The notes below the pieces were generated by a model that was not told where the DNA came from, did not search any database, and saw only the letters and a program-made list of their open reading frames with translations. From positions 6,742,168 to 6,806,167 of the forward strand of contig NW_004955466.1 of assembly GCF_000276665.1 (NCBI RefSeq): DNA of 64,000 nucleotides. Reading direction: 5' to 3'. The translations under genes and the position numbers were made by a program. This DNA is from Chinchilla lanigera (taxonomy: Eukaryota > Chordata > Mammalia > Rodentia > Chinchillidae). Positions 1-11,876 of the stretch are shown here, in pieces. Within the stretch, counting starts at the first letter, position 1; each line of letters starts with the position of its first letter.

Positions 1-95
1 GGGGGCCCACCCACCGGGAGCCAGCAGGCAGAAAGCTAGCCAGCCCGAAGGCTGGCGCTCCCCGCCCACAGCTCCCTGTGCGCCGGAAGCATCCA
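1..95. other. GC-rich CpG-containing segment at window edge
   Basis: The first 95 bases are GC-rich with several CpGs and stop abruptly at an AT-rich boundary (catccag|gaaggttc). The segment does not encode the expected EAG2 N-terminus, so it is not the first coding exon. It could be a piece of an upstream untranslated exon, the GC-rich end of a retroposon, or a contig-edge artefact. The sequence alone does not decide. Confidence 0.4.
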
Positions 96-1080
96 GGAAG
101 GTTCTTTTTTAATTGTGACTGTTTGGGGTTCACATGCTTCATTCATCTGTATGTTAAATTTCTTTTTTTTTTTCTGGTACTGGCAATCAAATTCACGACC
201 TTGCGCTTGCCCGGCAAGCGCTGTGCTGCGGAGCTAAATCCCCAGCCCCTAAATTGTTTTATTTTATTAGGAAAGTTTTCAGCTATTATTTCAGCAAACA
301 GATTTTTTATGGTGTTTGTGCTATCTTCTGACTTTTTGCTAACTCCAGTTTATCTTAATTAGCTTTCTTTGCATCATCTTGGACTTTTGGACACATTTTG
401 GTCTTCTCTTGTTTTTAAAATGCCTCTCATTAACTGGTTACTGATAACAGCTTTGTTGTCTAAATCTGAGACTCTGTCCTTACTTGATCACTTCCGCTGC
501 CCATACTTCCAATAGACGTTTTAATCATCTGAATTTCTATTTAGAGCCCCTTTTTGGCCTCTGATCCTTCTTATGCATACCATACATGTTCTGTGTCATT
601 TTGTTTAGCTTTTCTATCTTTTCATTAGTGCATTCTTTAAACTAGCTGATTATGTTCTATAGTTGACCCAATGTCTTGTTACTTATAACTTCTGTTATCT
701 TGCCAATTGCCCTATTGAACTGTTTTATAATTTACTCTCATACTATTTTGGATAATTTGGGTGTGGAGCGTTTGTTCTCCCCTTTGATACCCTATGCATC
801 AGCTTCATGGGATTTGGGAATTTTTGGAGGCATTTTGTTGGTTTGGTTTCTCATGTTTCTATGTTTGTTGGTTTATTTTGTTTTGAGGCTTATGGGTTTA
901 TTGCAGTGGAATTTTTTTTTTCTTAGTATGGAGAACTCTTTAGTTAATTTCTCCCTTTCAGTAATATTTTCTGGGGATGGTTAACTACTGAACTTAGTCT
1001 CTGTCCCAGGATTCAACCATCTCAGTTTACTTAATATGAGAGATTGCAGTGTGTTTGGCCCAATACCCAGTTCTCCCAGA
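96..1080 (-). mobile_element. Degenerate L1/HAL1-like remnant
   Basis: Read on the minus strand this region has the A-rich base bias of L1 ORF1. One segment near 255-330 decodes to something like NLFAEIIAENFPNKIKQF, which resembles the ORF1 region of old mammalian L1/HAL1 elements. There are many stops and no usable frame. An ID SINE is inserted at 162-249. Family assignment is by impression only. Confidence 0.4.
162..249 (-). mobile_element. ID SINE, antisense
   Basis: The reverse complement starts GGGGCTGGGGATTTAGCTC and continues with a tRNA-like body and A/B-box spacing, then an A-rich tail (poly-T at 162-173 here). The short flanking duplication taaatt is seen on both sides. It gives the short ORF that spans this region, which is therefore not a gene. 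Confidence 0.85.
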
Positions 1081-1450
1081 ATAGACTGCAGTGTTGTTAA
1101 TGACCCCTAGGCAATTTAGATATTGGTACTCAGGAAAAGCAATTAAAATCAATAGCTATGACACTTTGGCTATAGTGATTAAATCAGCATCATTTATAGC
1201 ATTAAATACAAACTGAATATTGACAAACTTTAAGGAAGAATGAAACATCCCTTTTGTCCATGGAAAAGATATCTGTAATTATAATGTGGACAGTAAGACA
1301 AACCAAATAGTCAGCCATTATTGACCTACAGTAAATATCTACTAAATGGAACACCTTTACCTCTACTAATGATAGAACAGTACTTAAAAGCAATAGCATG
1401 AAGTTAACCATTTATTTACTGATTCATGAAGTTTAACTGTACTAGTTAAA

Positions 1451-1740
1451 ATTGAGAGGGTGAGGAGCTGGAGGATGAATAAAAACAAAATTTAAAAAAT
1501 TCATCAATGAGATTTGAGGAGGAGAGAAAAGTAGGAGAGAGGGTCTTATTAAGGAATAAAAGAAAATTAAGTGATAGAGAATAGCTACTGGAAAGAATGA
1601 ACACAAAAAAGAAGAAAAAAGATAAATAGCAAAAACAGGAGATTAAAGAGAGAAGGAAGAGAAAAGAAGTTATGAGGGAAAAAGGCAAAAGGGAAAAAAA
1701 GAAGCTAAAAGAAGAGAAAAGCTAAAGTGAGGGAAAAAAG
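1451..1740. repeat. Purine-rich low-complexity tract
   Basis: About 290 bases are strongly biased to A and G on the + strand (gagagaaggaag and aaaagaagaaaaaag patterns). No repeat unit is regular. It may be part of the L1-like material on either side. Confidence 0.6.
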
Positions 1741-1829
1741 CTTCTAACCCCCGCCAAAAACCTGATGAAAAAGAGATAAAAAAATACAAAATAAGAAAAT
1801 AAAAAAAATTCCATCAAAAAAAAAAAATT

Positions 1830-2240
1830 CCTGTGTTACTGAATGAGTGGTTTCTTTCCACAATCTGTGGTCTTTTGATCCAGCCAGGTATGATTTTCTC
1901 TGCCTGGCTTCTGGTCCTGTGGGTCTTTGAGATGCCCTCCTTGTACTGGAGGCTGCTCTGCCCATTCATCCCAGAGTGTGGTTACCTCAAGGTAAGGCGT
2001 GTCCTTGCGCCTGTTGGTAGATGGGGATTGCAACCAGCCCTCTGTTCTCCCCTGGATGTAGGTCTCAAAATGGGGGTTCAAGTGGGCTGTTGGACTGAGT
2101 GTTGACAGTCATGGGGTCTGTTTTCTTCCTTCCTTTTCTGGAATTTGTCTTTGTCCAGGATCAGTAGGTTAGTTAGTTTTTGCCTCTGCTGCCTAGTGCT
2201 GTGCTCCTCTGGTTGAGGGGAGGCCTTGCTCTTCTGCTGC
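1830..2240 (-). mobile_element. Possible L1 5'-region remnant
   Basis: This moderately GC-rich block sits between low-complexity DNA and the first KCNH5 exon. On the minus strand it has the character of a rodent L1 5' region (ORFs in several frames, none coding-like over its length). Together with 96-1080 it could be one degraded minus-strand L1. This is a weak call. Confidence 0.25.
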
Positions 2241-2441
2241 AGGTCTGCTTTAACTGGTTTCCTTTAAATGGAGTTTTTAGTATCTATAGGAATGTTGAAT
2301 TTATCTTGTATTTATTGTGTATATCAGTGATCATCATGCGAACGATTATGTCAATTTTAAGAGTAAGCTATGTTTGTTGTACTGTAGCAGTCCATCATCC
2401 CTTTTGTCTTTTTGAAATTGCTTACAATTTTGATTACTTGA

Positions 2442-2618
<177 letters not shown>

Positions 2619-2879
2619 TAGGTAACAGAACAATTTAGGAATCTTTCCTAAAATTGAAAAAATTCTGAAAGGTGCCAAAAGGGTTATGTTTACTCAGTCC
2701 AATATAGAAACTAATGGGTAAGAATTATATTAGAAAATTAAAAAGACCACTTTGGTAATGGAGATATATAATTTAAGAGCCATTGTTTCTTTTTCAAAGA
2801 AAGGAATTTTCGCATATCTAAATTAATTCATTTCTTCAGATTTTTTTTGGTGAGCTGCTGTGAGGCAGGAGCTAGCGTA

Positions 2880-2933
2880 GGTGCTAGATGATCAGAGGAG
2901 CATCTGGATCAGAGATCCAGATGGTACCAGCAC
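2880..2933. other. Short perfect stem-loop
   Basis: Catctggatc (2901-2910) and gatccagatg (2914-2923) form a perfect 10-bp stem with a 3-base loop. An outer pair, ggtgct and agcacc, could extend it. It lies 260 bp into intron 2. I know of no function. Confidence 0.5.
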
Positions 2934-3120
2934 CTGTGGAGCAGCTGAAATTGTCCTTAACAAAGCAGAGTAAACTTCCCCAGCCAAGCAGAACATGGTT
3001 CCTGAACATTTACAAAACATGAAAATGAATCCTTAACATCCTGCATCAGTCATGTGCTTTTGAATGTTGGCTCCTTGTACCGTTGCTCTTTTGTTTGTCC
3101 TATATAAAATGGAATCTAAA

Positions 3121-3325
3121 GCCCAGTGTGATGGAACATACCCATAATCCCAGCTCTCTGGGAGGCTGAGGCAGGAGGATTGCAAATTCCAACCCTGCCT
3201 GGGTAACTTAATGAGACTCTGTCTCATTAACCCTTTTTATAAAAAATAAAAAGGGTTGGGGATGTAGCTCAGTGCAAAGGCCCTGAGTTCAATCCTCAAT
3301 ACTGACAAAGCAAAACAAACAAAGA
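3121..3325 (+). mobile_element. B1-ID dimeric SINE
   Basis: The left half is B1 (7SL-derived: cccataatcccagctctctg, gaggctgaggcaggagg). It is followed by an A/T-rich linker and an ID half (gttggggatgtagctcag ... gagttcaatcctcaatact) and then an A-rich tail with CAAA repeats. Such B1+ID fusions are known from squirrel-, dormouse-, beaver- and guinea-pig-related rodents. Confidence 0.8.
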
Positions 3326-4499
3326 TAGAAACACCAAGTGGAATCTGACGTTATCTGACATTTACATTACTTACGATACTTTTTAAAAAGTAGGTCATTT
3401 CTGCAAGTTTAAAGAGGGTATTTTAATAAAAGGGCACCAGAAAAAAAAAGAATAAGACACTATATATAAGGTTCCAATTTAGATCTAAAATTCAGTAAGA
3501 CCATATGGGATGCTTTTTCTTAGTTTAATTTTTCTTTAAAGCTCTCACTTAACTAAGCCTTGACACCAAATTATACTAGCATTGAAAAAGATCTGAATTT
3601 CTTTTCTAGTTCAAATCCTGTTTTTCAGATGGAAAACTCAGGTAAACCTTTGTCAAGGGTCCTGCCCAGGGAAACACAAGGGTTATTTATTTATTTATTT
3701 TTTCTTTACTTGGTTATGCGGAGCAGTCATTCGTTCCTCCCACAATAGGGATTTTATATCAGTGTGCCTAAACCCGACTCTATACATAGGAATCACTCAA
3801 ACAGCTTTTGCACAGCAGAAACTCCTGTATCTCTTAACTCTGTTCAATCAGAGTTACTCAAAGTAGGTAGACTGGGCCAGTAGTTAGTATTTTTAACCAG
3901 GAGCTTAGATATTCTGGTGCTTACCCCGGTTTGAGAAATAATCTGTTCAAACATCCTTGTTGGTCACTTACCTTCCTCCCACTGTCCTCATTTTCCCTCT
4001 GCTAGCTATTCCTCATTCGCTCTTCACTCTCAGCTGTGAAGTTGGTAAATGGGAGCAAGGCGAACCGTGGCCTTTGATGGAGAATCTTCTTTGTGAGCAC
4101 TGACATCATTGTGCCTTTTAACCAGGGGGTAATCATTTGCTTTTGTGCTGGCACTGTCAGTAAGGCCTGTATTCTACATTCTGTGTCATGCATCGCTACT
4201 CCCCTGTATCCCCAGCAGGGTGTAGGTTAGGAAGCAGTGAAGTGCTATGGTCTACATTATCCCGTGCAATGGGCTTGATAAAGAATTTCAGGGACTGTAA
4301 ATGCTCCCACACCCTTTCTTCTTCTGGACCACTCACATCTCATTTTCATGCTGAGTGTTGTTTCTCAGATGTCATCTTCCGCCTGAAAGTATTTACAGTT
4401 CTCTCAACAAGATGGTCTCTTCCTTCTGTGACTTCTCATGGTTCGATGAATTTCCGTTGACATCATTATTGGCTTTAAATTAGGCTGCCTTATCCCTTG

Positions 4500-4915
4500 G
4501 TGTCTTGGGTACTTTTTCATTGCTGGGACAAAATACCCAAAACCCACAAGTTGAAACGGGAAAGGTCTTTCTCAGTGCAGTTTGTAGAACTTTTAGTCTA
4601 TAGTCAGCTGGCTGCAAGGCGGGGCAGCATGGCAGAGATGCATCACAGAGGAGAACAGTCCATGGCACGATGAGCAGGAAGCAACAAGCAGTTCTCCCTT
4701 TTATCCGATCCAGGCTACAAGCTTTTTGGGTGGTGCCACCTGCACGTAGCATGGGCCTTCCCGTTATCCACACTGAGAAGTATGATAAGCCAATCAGTGA
4801 ACTAACCCAGTATCACACACTCTTAATCCCATCATCACACATCCTAGATCCCACTACCTCTGAAAATCCCTACCTATGACTGCCTGAGGCTTAGTGGGGA
4901 CAGTTAGATACAGGC
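4500..4915 (-). mobile_element. ORR1/MT-like MaLR LTR, antisense
   Basis: It begins tgtcttgggtactttttcat, the reverse complement of the MaLR 3' end (…taactaagaca), and contains aaaggtctttctcagtgcag and the cagcatggcagag block shared with copies at 60412 and 62645. Solitary LTR; no internal region is seen beside it. Confidence 0.65.
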
Positions 4916-7900
4916 CACAGCACTTTGGTTTTTTATTCTCATTGCTTTTGTTGTCATTTCTGAGAAGTATTGCTATTCATCTTTGATATGTTGCAAAACT
5001 CTGTGTCCATCCCTTCTTTTGTGCCGTGTATTTCCCCGATTCCCAGCCTGCTTTATTTGGGAAGTGCAGTTTTTTCTATAAAAGGATTCACTGAAAAGAA
5101 TGCTGGCATATTATATTAATATTCACTTCTTTGAAGGAGTCACAGTTCTCTTCATACTAACAGTACCTGATTAAGTACTTTGAAATCAAGGGCTCCATCT
5201 TTTTATGCAGTAAAGAACACAGGGCAGTATTTTATGTCAGTTTTTGTTGCACTAGGTTGGCTTGTTTTGCAATAAGCCCTAACCTAGGTCCCCCATACTT
5301 CTGTAAAACATGTTTCTATTTATCACATTTCATCCCAAGTGTTAGAGCATTTGAGGTGGGCGGGGGTGATTTTTGGATTACGTTGAGCATTTTCACTATG
5401 CAAGAAGCACGCAAATCTTCCCTGAAGTCTTCTTCACCTATTAGAGACACTGTTTGCAAAATGATCACATTCTGAACATAAACAGTTTTTACTGCTTGCA
5501 CAAAATGCCAAGTGTGTTTTGCTAATCTAAAAATTGCAGCCAGTTTAAGGCCCACACAGAGCGCAGAAGTCTAGAGTCTGATAAATGAGCAAGTGATATA
5601 TAAGGTCTGGCAGGGTTTCTTGGAAGCTTGATTTATTTTCATTTGTTCTAAATTTAAACCTCCCCATCCCCCTTTAAAAATTAAAGCGTACTCATTTTAT
5701 GCTTACTGCAGCGTTCTTTAGGAAGAGTAGAGACCTGGAAACAATCAAATATCTAGTTGTACAAGGTATGTTAAAAGATATTATGTCAAAGCCCTAACTT
5801 TTTAGATTGTGTCAGAAGGATAACACTGGAAAAGGCTAATTCTATACTATCAAGTTAAAAAATACCTCAAACAAAACCCCCTAGAAAAACCACTCCCAAA
5901 CAGCTTACAAAACAGAAGTATCTGCATCACGCTTCTGGTTTTTAAAAAACATACAGCCTTTTTTCTTGCAGGTAAATAATTATAATTACCTATCATATAT
6001 TTTAAAAAAACATTTAAATGTGAATTATTTTATGGGGAGATAAAAGACATTTTTATTTTTACAATATCAGAAATCTAAGTTTTCCAACTTCTGTTTTTAA
6101 AATCTTTTTCGTTTTTTTGTCCTTTCCAGCCCCGTCCCACTGGACAGAATCAAATTAAGCATGCATCTCAGTTTGTTACAATATTATCATTGTGCTATCT
6201 TTATTTCCTTTTAAAAATGTCTTTTCTGCTTCATCTCATCTCCCTATTTGGTTGTGTTAATTGTATGTCTTTTTACTCAACTTCTATTTATTTAATATGT
6301 ACAGTCCTGATGTAATGCTACTTTCTGTATGTTCCTTTTTTAGATTGTCTACATAACTGCCCCCATTGCTGCCATGAAGTAACATACATATTTAACTCTT
6401 TTTATTCAACATTATGCTTTTGAGATTTCTTTATGTTTTTGCACCATAATTGATTTCCTTAGGTCTGGGTGTTGTCCAGTGCTCCAGGGTCTTTGCAGCT
6501 TTCCTGTGTCTATTCATTTTGTGGGGCATAGACTCCTAGTTCTGATGCTTTGCTACCTCAAAAGACTGGGAGATAAACACCCTCAAACACATCTTCTGTG
6601 GCCTTGTATGAGCTTAACTCTGTGCCCAGAGTTGGGATTCATGCATAGTAGAACAGGTGCAGAATTCTTAAATTAAGTGCTCTCAGGGTGCTATCCAGAG
6701 TGGCTTTTGATTTCTACTTTTACCAGCCCTCAACAAGAGTTCTGGTTTTCTGATTCCTTACTATGTGATAATATTATGTAAGCTTCTAAAAAGTTTATAT
6801 ATCCTAGGTGCTGTCTTATTTTTATTTTAGCTAAAATTAAAAAAAGAACTATGTCATATTAGGATTCCTGGGAATTTCAGATATATTCCTTTTGTCTCTA
6901 ATGACTGAATTTCCAACTCTTGGCCTCTTCTGCTGTTCATTAGAGGATGCAGAAAATAGTGCATGTTTTGAGGAGATTATAAATTTTGAGGGAATGACAT
7001 TTAAAAGCATATGAGCTCATTTGATGGTTCTTAAGATGCTCTGACATTTCAGACATATTGTCATAGTTTACGTAGGAATCACTTGAGCCTTTTAGTTTTC
7101 ATGAATCCGCCACTTTAGGAAAACCTAGTAGACCTTTGTGTTTTTGGATAGAGGGATAGAAGGGTGAAAAGGGCAGTCAGGCAGTGTGGGTAGAGAGCAT
7201 TGAGGGATAAAGAGATACTTTTAAATACATTCTTTTGGAAGGCTATTAATAGTCCCTTACCCAAGTTATCAAATTAGACGAGGGAGCAGAGGTATTAAGA
7301 GATATATTATTGAGTGGATTGCACAAGCAGTTTTATCAATACAGGATTGCCTTGGCAGACGACAAGAACACACCACCCATGATTTATGTAAGTCAGTATG
7401 GCTCCATTTCACTAAGAGTTCTGTGGCGCTGAAGAGGTACCTCTGTGATGTCAGATGTGTAGGTTAGAGACCTACAGTGCCTGGTTTTCCTTAATTACAT
7501 GTCATGGATCTACTCCTTAGGACTCTATCTAATCCTTTAAAAACTATATAAAGTAATGCTTTGCAAAACCGTTGGTTACGATCCATTGTATAAAGTAATG
7601 CCTTTGAAAATTACCTCTTCCAGATTTTGAAGGCTGAGTTCTTGTTTGTTTTAAAATTTTCCTGTTTTACTCTCACTCAGGCTTTTTTTTGGTCCTTTGA
7701 CTGCAGATCTCCACCTTAGCCTTTATAATGGTTCTACTGTTGGAGCCAGTTATGAGCTGGAGACCGCATTTTCCCACCACATTAAGTCAATAGGCGCTGG
7801 TTCTCAGGGGGAGCCTTCGCTACTCTGTGAACTATAGCCTGCACACAGTATTACCCTTTATCATCCGTGGTTGGGTGCTTGTGGTGTTTTAGTCTAGCAT

Positions 7901-8790
7901 CGATTAGCATGGCTGCCCAGTAGTGGAGTAAGATAGGTTGGTGGACTTCATGATTAGGTTATTTATTGTTCAGGGTTATAAGGTTTTTTCCCCCTTAGAA
8001 GTCTATCAACCATGGTGGCCATCCTTACTGTTAGGTGTAATGAAGCCCATTTGTGAGATTTTCATGTCAAAATGAGGAGTCCAAGAATAAATCCTGCTGT
8101 AAGCCAAAGCCATTTGTTCCCCAACATTTTTTAGGATAGATATCCATGAAAGATAATCGGATATGTAGGTCAGTGACATATGATGTAGGCCAGTCCTAAA
8201 CTAAACTCATGCTGACTCCCAAGACCACCAGTCACTTTTGAGGCAAGAAAGTGGCCAGATGATACAGGGGCAGACTGAAGCAGGAGCTGGGCTCCTCAAG
8301 GAAGAAGGTCCCCATAGATGTAGATCCCCCTCTAGGACACGGTCACAGTATCTGTTAGCAGACATGGCCCAGTCTTTCTAGAATGTCAGAAACCATGGGA
8401 GTAGGGCTGAGAATGAAGGTCCTTCTAATCCCACCCACAGGAAGCCTTCCAGTACTTTCAACCACTGCATAACACATTATAATTTGTAACTTTGTACACA
8501 GTATCCTCTTTAATTTTCACCATTTGACTTATATTGATATTATTATCCTTTTATTGATGAGGAAATGGAGGGTTAGAGGTTACATGACTTAGTCTATGAA
8601 TTACAGTTTGCCAGTAGTCCTCCAAGTGTGAGGGGCCTCTGTTATATTATGGTTGCTCAGTAGTATAGCAGAGATAGATCACTTTTGCAAAACCAATTTT
8701 ATTTTCCAATAAAATAACAGTGCAGTGTTAAGAGTTATTTATAATTGACTTGTCATTACTACCACAATTCCACAAAGCTTGGTATTGTGT
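4916..8790. other. Intron 2 stretch without recognised features
   Basis: AT-rich intronic sequence. Short ORFs are scattered on both strands without codon bias. Some parts (around 6130-6870) may be very old L1 debris. I see no exon with plausible splice sites and EAG homology, and no RNA gene. Confidence 0.5.
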
Positions 8791-9073
8791 TTAGGAGAAG
8801 CAACTGAATAATATATATTATGCATATATATAATGTTACCCATATATAATTATATATGGATACATAATATTATATATAATATAATAGCTCTATATAATAT
8901 ATTATCCATCTATATATTATCATATATAATATATAATATAATATATCACATATAACATAATATATAAAATATAATATATTATCTGTATATTATATATAAT
9001 ATATATAATACAATATAATATCTCTATATAGTATATATTATTCATCTATATATTATTCAGTTGCTTCTCCTAA
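8791..9073. repeat. AT-rich palindromic repeat with unique arm ends
   Basis: The 27 bases at 8791-8817 (ttaggagaagcaactgaata + atatata) recur as an exact reverse complement at 9047-9073. Between them is almost pure TA-rich DNA, itself nearly self-complementary, with an imperfect direct repeat (ctatataRtata ... catctatatattat) at 8890-8920 and 9024-9056. The layout resembles palindromic AT-rich repeats that can extrude cruciforms. Confidence 0.8.
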
Positions 9074-9890
9074 TACATATATTCACATCTATATGTTTTA
9101 ATATGCCCAATATATGCTCCTTGGTCACATTTAGTAGAAGACATCATAGAAGAAAATTATAAATACTTCTAAAAGATAACTACTTCTAAAATGTATGTTT
9201 CCTCAAATTCTATTAACCACTCAAAGACTGTACTGAGCTGCAGTCATCCTGGGTCAGACTTGGAAAAATTGTGGTGAGCCATTCAGCATCAGCATGTCAC
9301 AAAGCCAAGCAAAAAAAAAAAAAAAAGTGCTCAATCCACAGAATGTGGGATCATTTATTCAGTCAGTATTGTGTGGACAATTTTGAGTGGAAATACTTTT
9401 AAATTTGAATTAACCTGCAAACTCCCCACTTTGGGAGGATGGAGAGTACGTCTCACAATACTTTAGAGTCTCTTTTCAAATTTCTTTTTATTATTTAGCT
9501 GTTGTCTTTTACTACATCAAGATACATTCTGTCTCTGGAAATGGGTGACATCAGACTTAACATGAACAGTCTGCATCGAACAATGTAGGAAATAGAAGGG
9601 TTTTAAAACATGTTCATATTTTAATCATGTGGGATTTTTTTTCTTAAGAATCTTCATTTTCCTATTTTCGTCTTGGAAGAGTTTAACTAAGGAATATGCA
9701 CCATAGAGTCTCATCGTTTACTTTAAAAATTGTTTAATTCAATCTTCAAAATTTTAATATTCTCAGACCTGTGTTATATTTCTTCTTAAGTGGCAGTTTC
9801 TTTGTTTCTTTTAACTTTTTTTTTTATCTTACTAGACTTAATTTTGCACAATTATTAGCGAAGTTGCTTTCTCCATGTGCTTTCTTTATA
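9074..9890. other. Intron 2 stretch without recognised features
   Basis: AT-rich intronic DNA with an 18-base poly-A run near 9310. No gene or clear repeat family recognised. Confidence 0.5.
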
Positions 9891-10437
9891 TTAGGTATGA
9901 TCAAAATATATGATGAATATTCAGGTTTTTAGAAAAATTTTGTTGCAGTAAAAGACACATCACCATGCATTCCCCTTAGAATACTCTCTTTGCTTCAAAC
10001 ACACTTATCCTATCATTCTTGCTACATTCTGAAGAAGTTCCGGAAGTTCTTTTTCACGAGTGTCTCTGTGCTATCATGGCTGCCTTTATGTCCTCCATTG
10101 ATTGAAAATGTTTACCTTTCATGGTCATTTTGACTTTGGGGAAGAGCCATAAGTCTCACAGAGTGCCAGATCCTGTGAATAAGGTGGATGAAGACTCATT
10201 GTAATGCTTTTACAAATCCGTCTTTCCACTGGAAGGACTCAGGAACATCATTCTCTTTATCTTTGATCACACCTTGTAAAGACATCCATGAAAGAAGACT
10301 TCCAGAACTGCTTCAGGAAGTGGCAAGACTGGTGGGATAAGTGTCTTCAAAGCAATGGGCAGTATGTTGAGGGGATATTTTATTGTAATGAATTTTTGAA
10401 AATGTAAATATTTGCCTTATATTTTGATCATACCTTG
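9891..10437. mobile_element. Palindromic mariner-derived element, complete copy
   Basis: The ends are an 18-bp perfect inverted repeat (aggtatgatcaaaatata at 9893-9910, reverse complement at 10418-10435). The left end reads TTAGGT, a mariner-like terminus, and TA dinucleotides flank at 9889-9890 and 10438-10439. The minus strand of the left arm decodes to the C-terminal third of a mariner transposase: PPYSQDL (10161-10186), LFPKVK..MKGKHFQSMEDIK (10081-10147), then a degraded C-terminus (10031-10060). The plus strand of the right arm decodes KEDFQNCFRKWQDWWDKCLQ from 10291. Two transposase 3' ends therefore face outward from a junction near 10265. No active transposase is encoded. Confidence 0.75.
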
Positions 10438-11741
10438 TATGTTTTTGTGCTGGTTAATTGTGAATATTGTGTTTTAGTTTACGAATCAAAAACCTATCAC
10501 TTAGTAGTAACAGTGCAAATCTGCCTCCCTCTCTTTCTTCCTTTCTTCCTGCCTTGACCACAGTTCACTTAGTTTCCCTTGTCTTAAACTTTTAAATGTT
10601 TGTCCTTACTATAAATAGTGAAAGTAAATGTAAAAATCTGGCTAACTAAAATTCATGTGTCTAGAAGAATATTCTTTGGTGGAGAGTAGCTCTCTAAAGA
10701 ATTGTAATTTAGCTGTTATAATTTCCAGAGATTTCCATAAAACTCTTATGACCTGAAATTCACTTGTTGACGGAACAGCATATTGTAATGCTTGCTCAGG
10801 GCTAGATTCTTAGTTTTCCTGTATTAATACAAAGGTAAGATTATGGAGTCTGAGTCTACCATTTTGTTCTGAGATCTTTTACTTATTTTATTATTATGAA
10901 GATAAAATTTTTCTTTTAAAATATTAATACAGTGTAAAAACTGGAGGGTACAGATTCCTCAATGGTGAGGCACTCTTTAGGCTGCTTATCTACTTCTTTT
11001 TATTTATTAATGTCTAGAATTTTAGTTGCTTAGGTTAGTGTTGTAGAAGATGAGTTTCACTTATCCTATAACTTTCAGTTCTAATGTGGTATTGCTATTG
11101 GATCCTGCTAGATTTGATAGGTTCTTGTTAACAAACTATGCCTGTCATGCTGAGTATTTTATAAATTGGTAAATTGAGGCACAAATTTTCCATGAGGATG
11201 ACTTACCTTCAACTTCAGGGGCTCTCTTTGAGTGGATGTCTTTTAGGACTTGATGCCTAATTTTGTGTAATGATTTTCTACTCTTTTTCTTAAAGAGAGC
11301 CCCACAGATTGTGCAGGTGTTAGGTGCCATTACACTTGGATATGTCTCTGGCCAGTAGGCCAACTCCTTGAACGCTGGAAGAAAAGTATACCAAAGATAT
11401 ATATTAACCTTTCAAAAACTTAAGGTATCTAGCAGTGCACATATTCTTTTCTGGTGAAAGAAATGATCAAACTATGTGGTATGATAAAGAGCAAGATGAT
11501 GTCTCTAAAACTGACGCTCAAACAACAGTTGAGAGTTTCAGGAATGGAGTTTTAGAGATGTATAGCCCCAGATGAGTTAAGTCTGTTTTGTAGATTGTGA
11601 TACTTTTCTTGAGGCTTTCTTGCAAAAACACACTGTCATACATTAGAAAACCACATTTTCTCTTCTTCCTTTCTAGGTTTTCTTTTATTGTATTCCTGAG
11701 GATTGACCTTGTGTCTTCACACAGCGAGTCAACCTCCATTC
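10438..11741. other. Intron 2 stretch without recognised features
   Basis: Unremarkable AT-rich intron. Minus-strand ORFs of 72-73 codons at 11145 and 11518 have no recognisable domain and no splice context. Confidence 0.5.
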
Positions 11742-11876
11742 TTTTTTATTTTTTATTTTGAGACAACATCTCCCTAAGTCGTTTAAGTTGCTCAGGCTAG
11801 GAATAAACTTCCAGTTCTCCTGTCTCAGCTTTCCAGAGTGCTGGGATTATAGGCATATACCACCGTGCCTGGCTGA
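11742..11876 (-). mobile_element. B1 SINE, antisense
   Basis: It reads tttattttgagacaacatct, then gctcaggctaggaataaact and agagtgctgggattataggc, ending ccaccgtgcctggctg: the reverse complement of a B1 (7SL-derived) monomer with its A-tail as leading T's. Confidence 0.85.

Noticed and set aside
78..362. 94-codon + ORF near the window start
   Set aside because: It runs through an antisense ID SINE and L1-like DNA.
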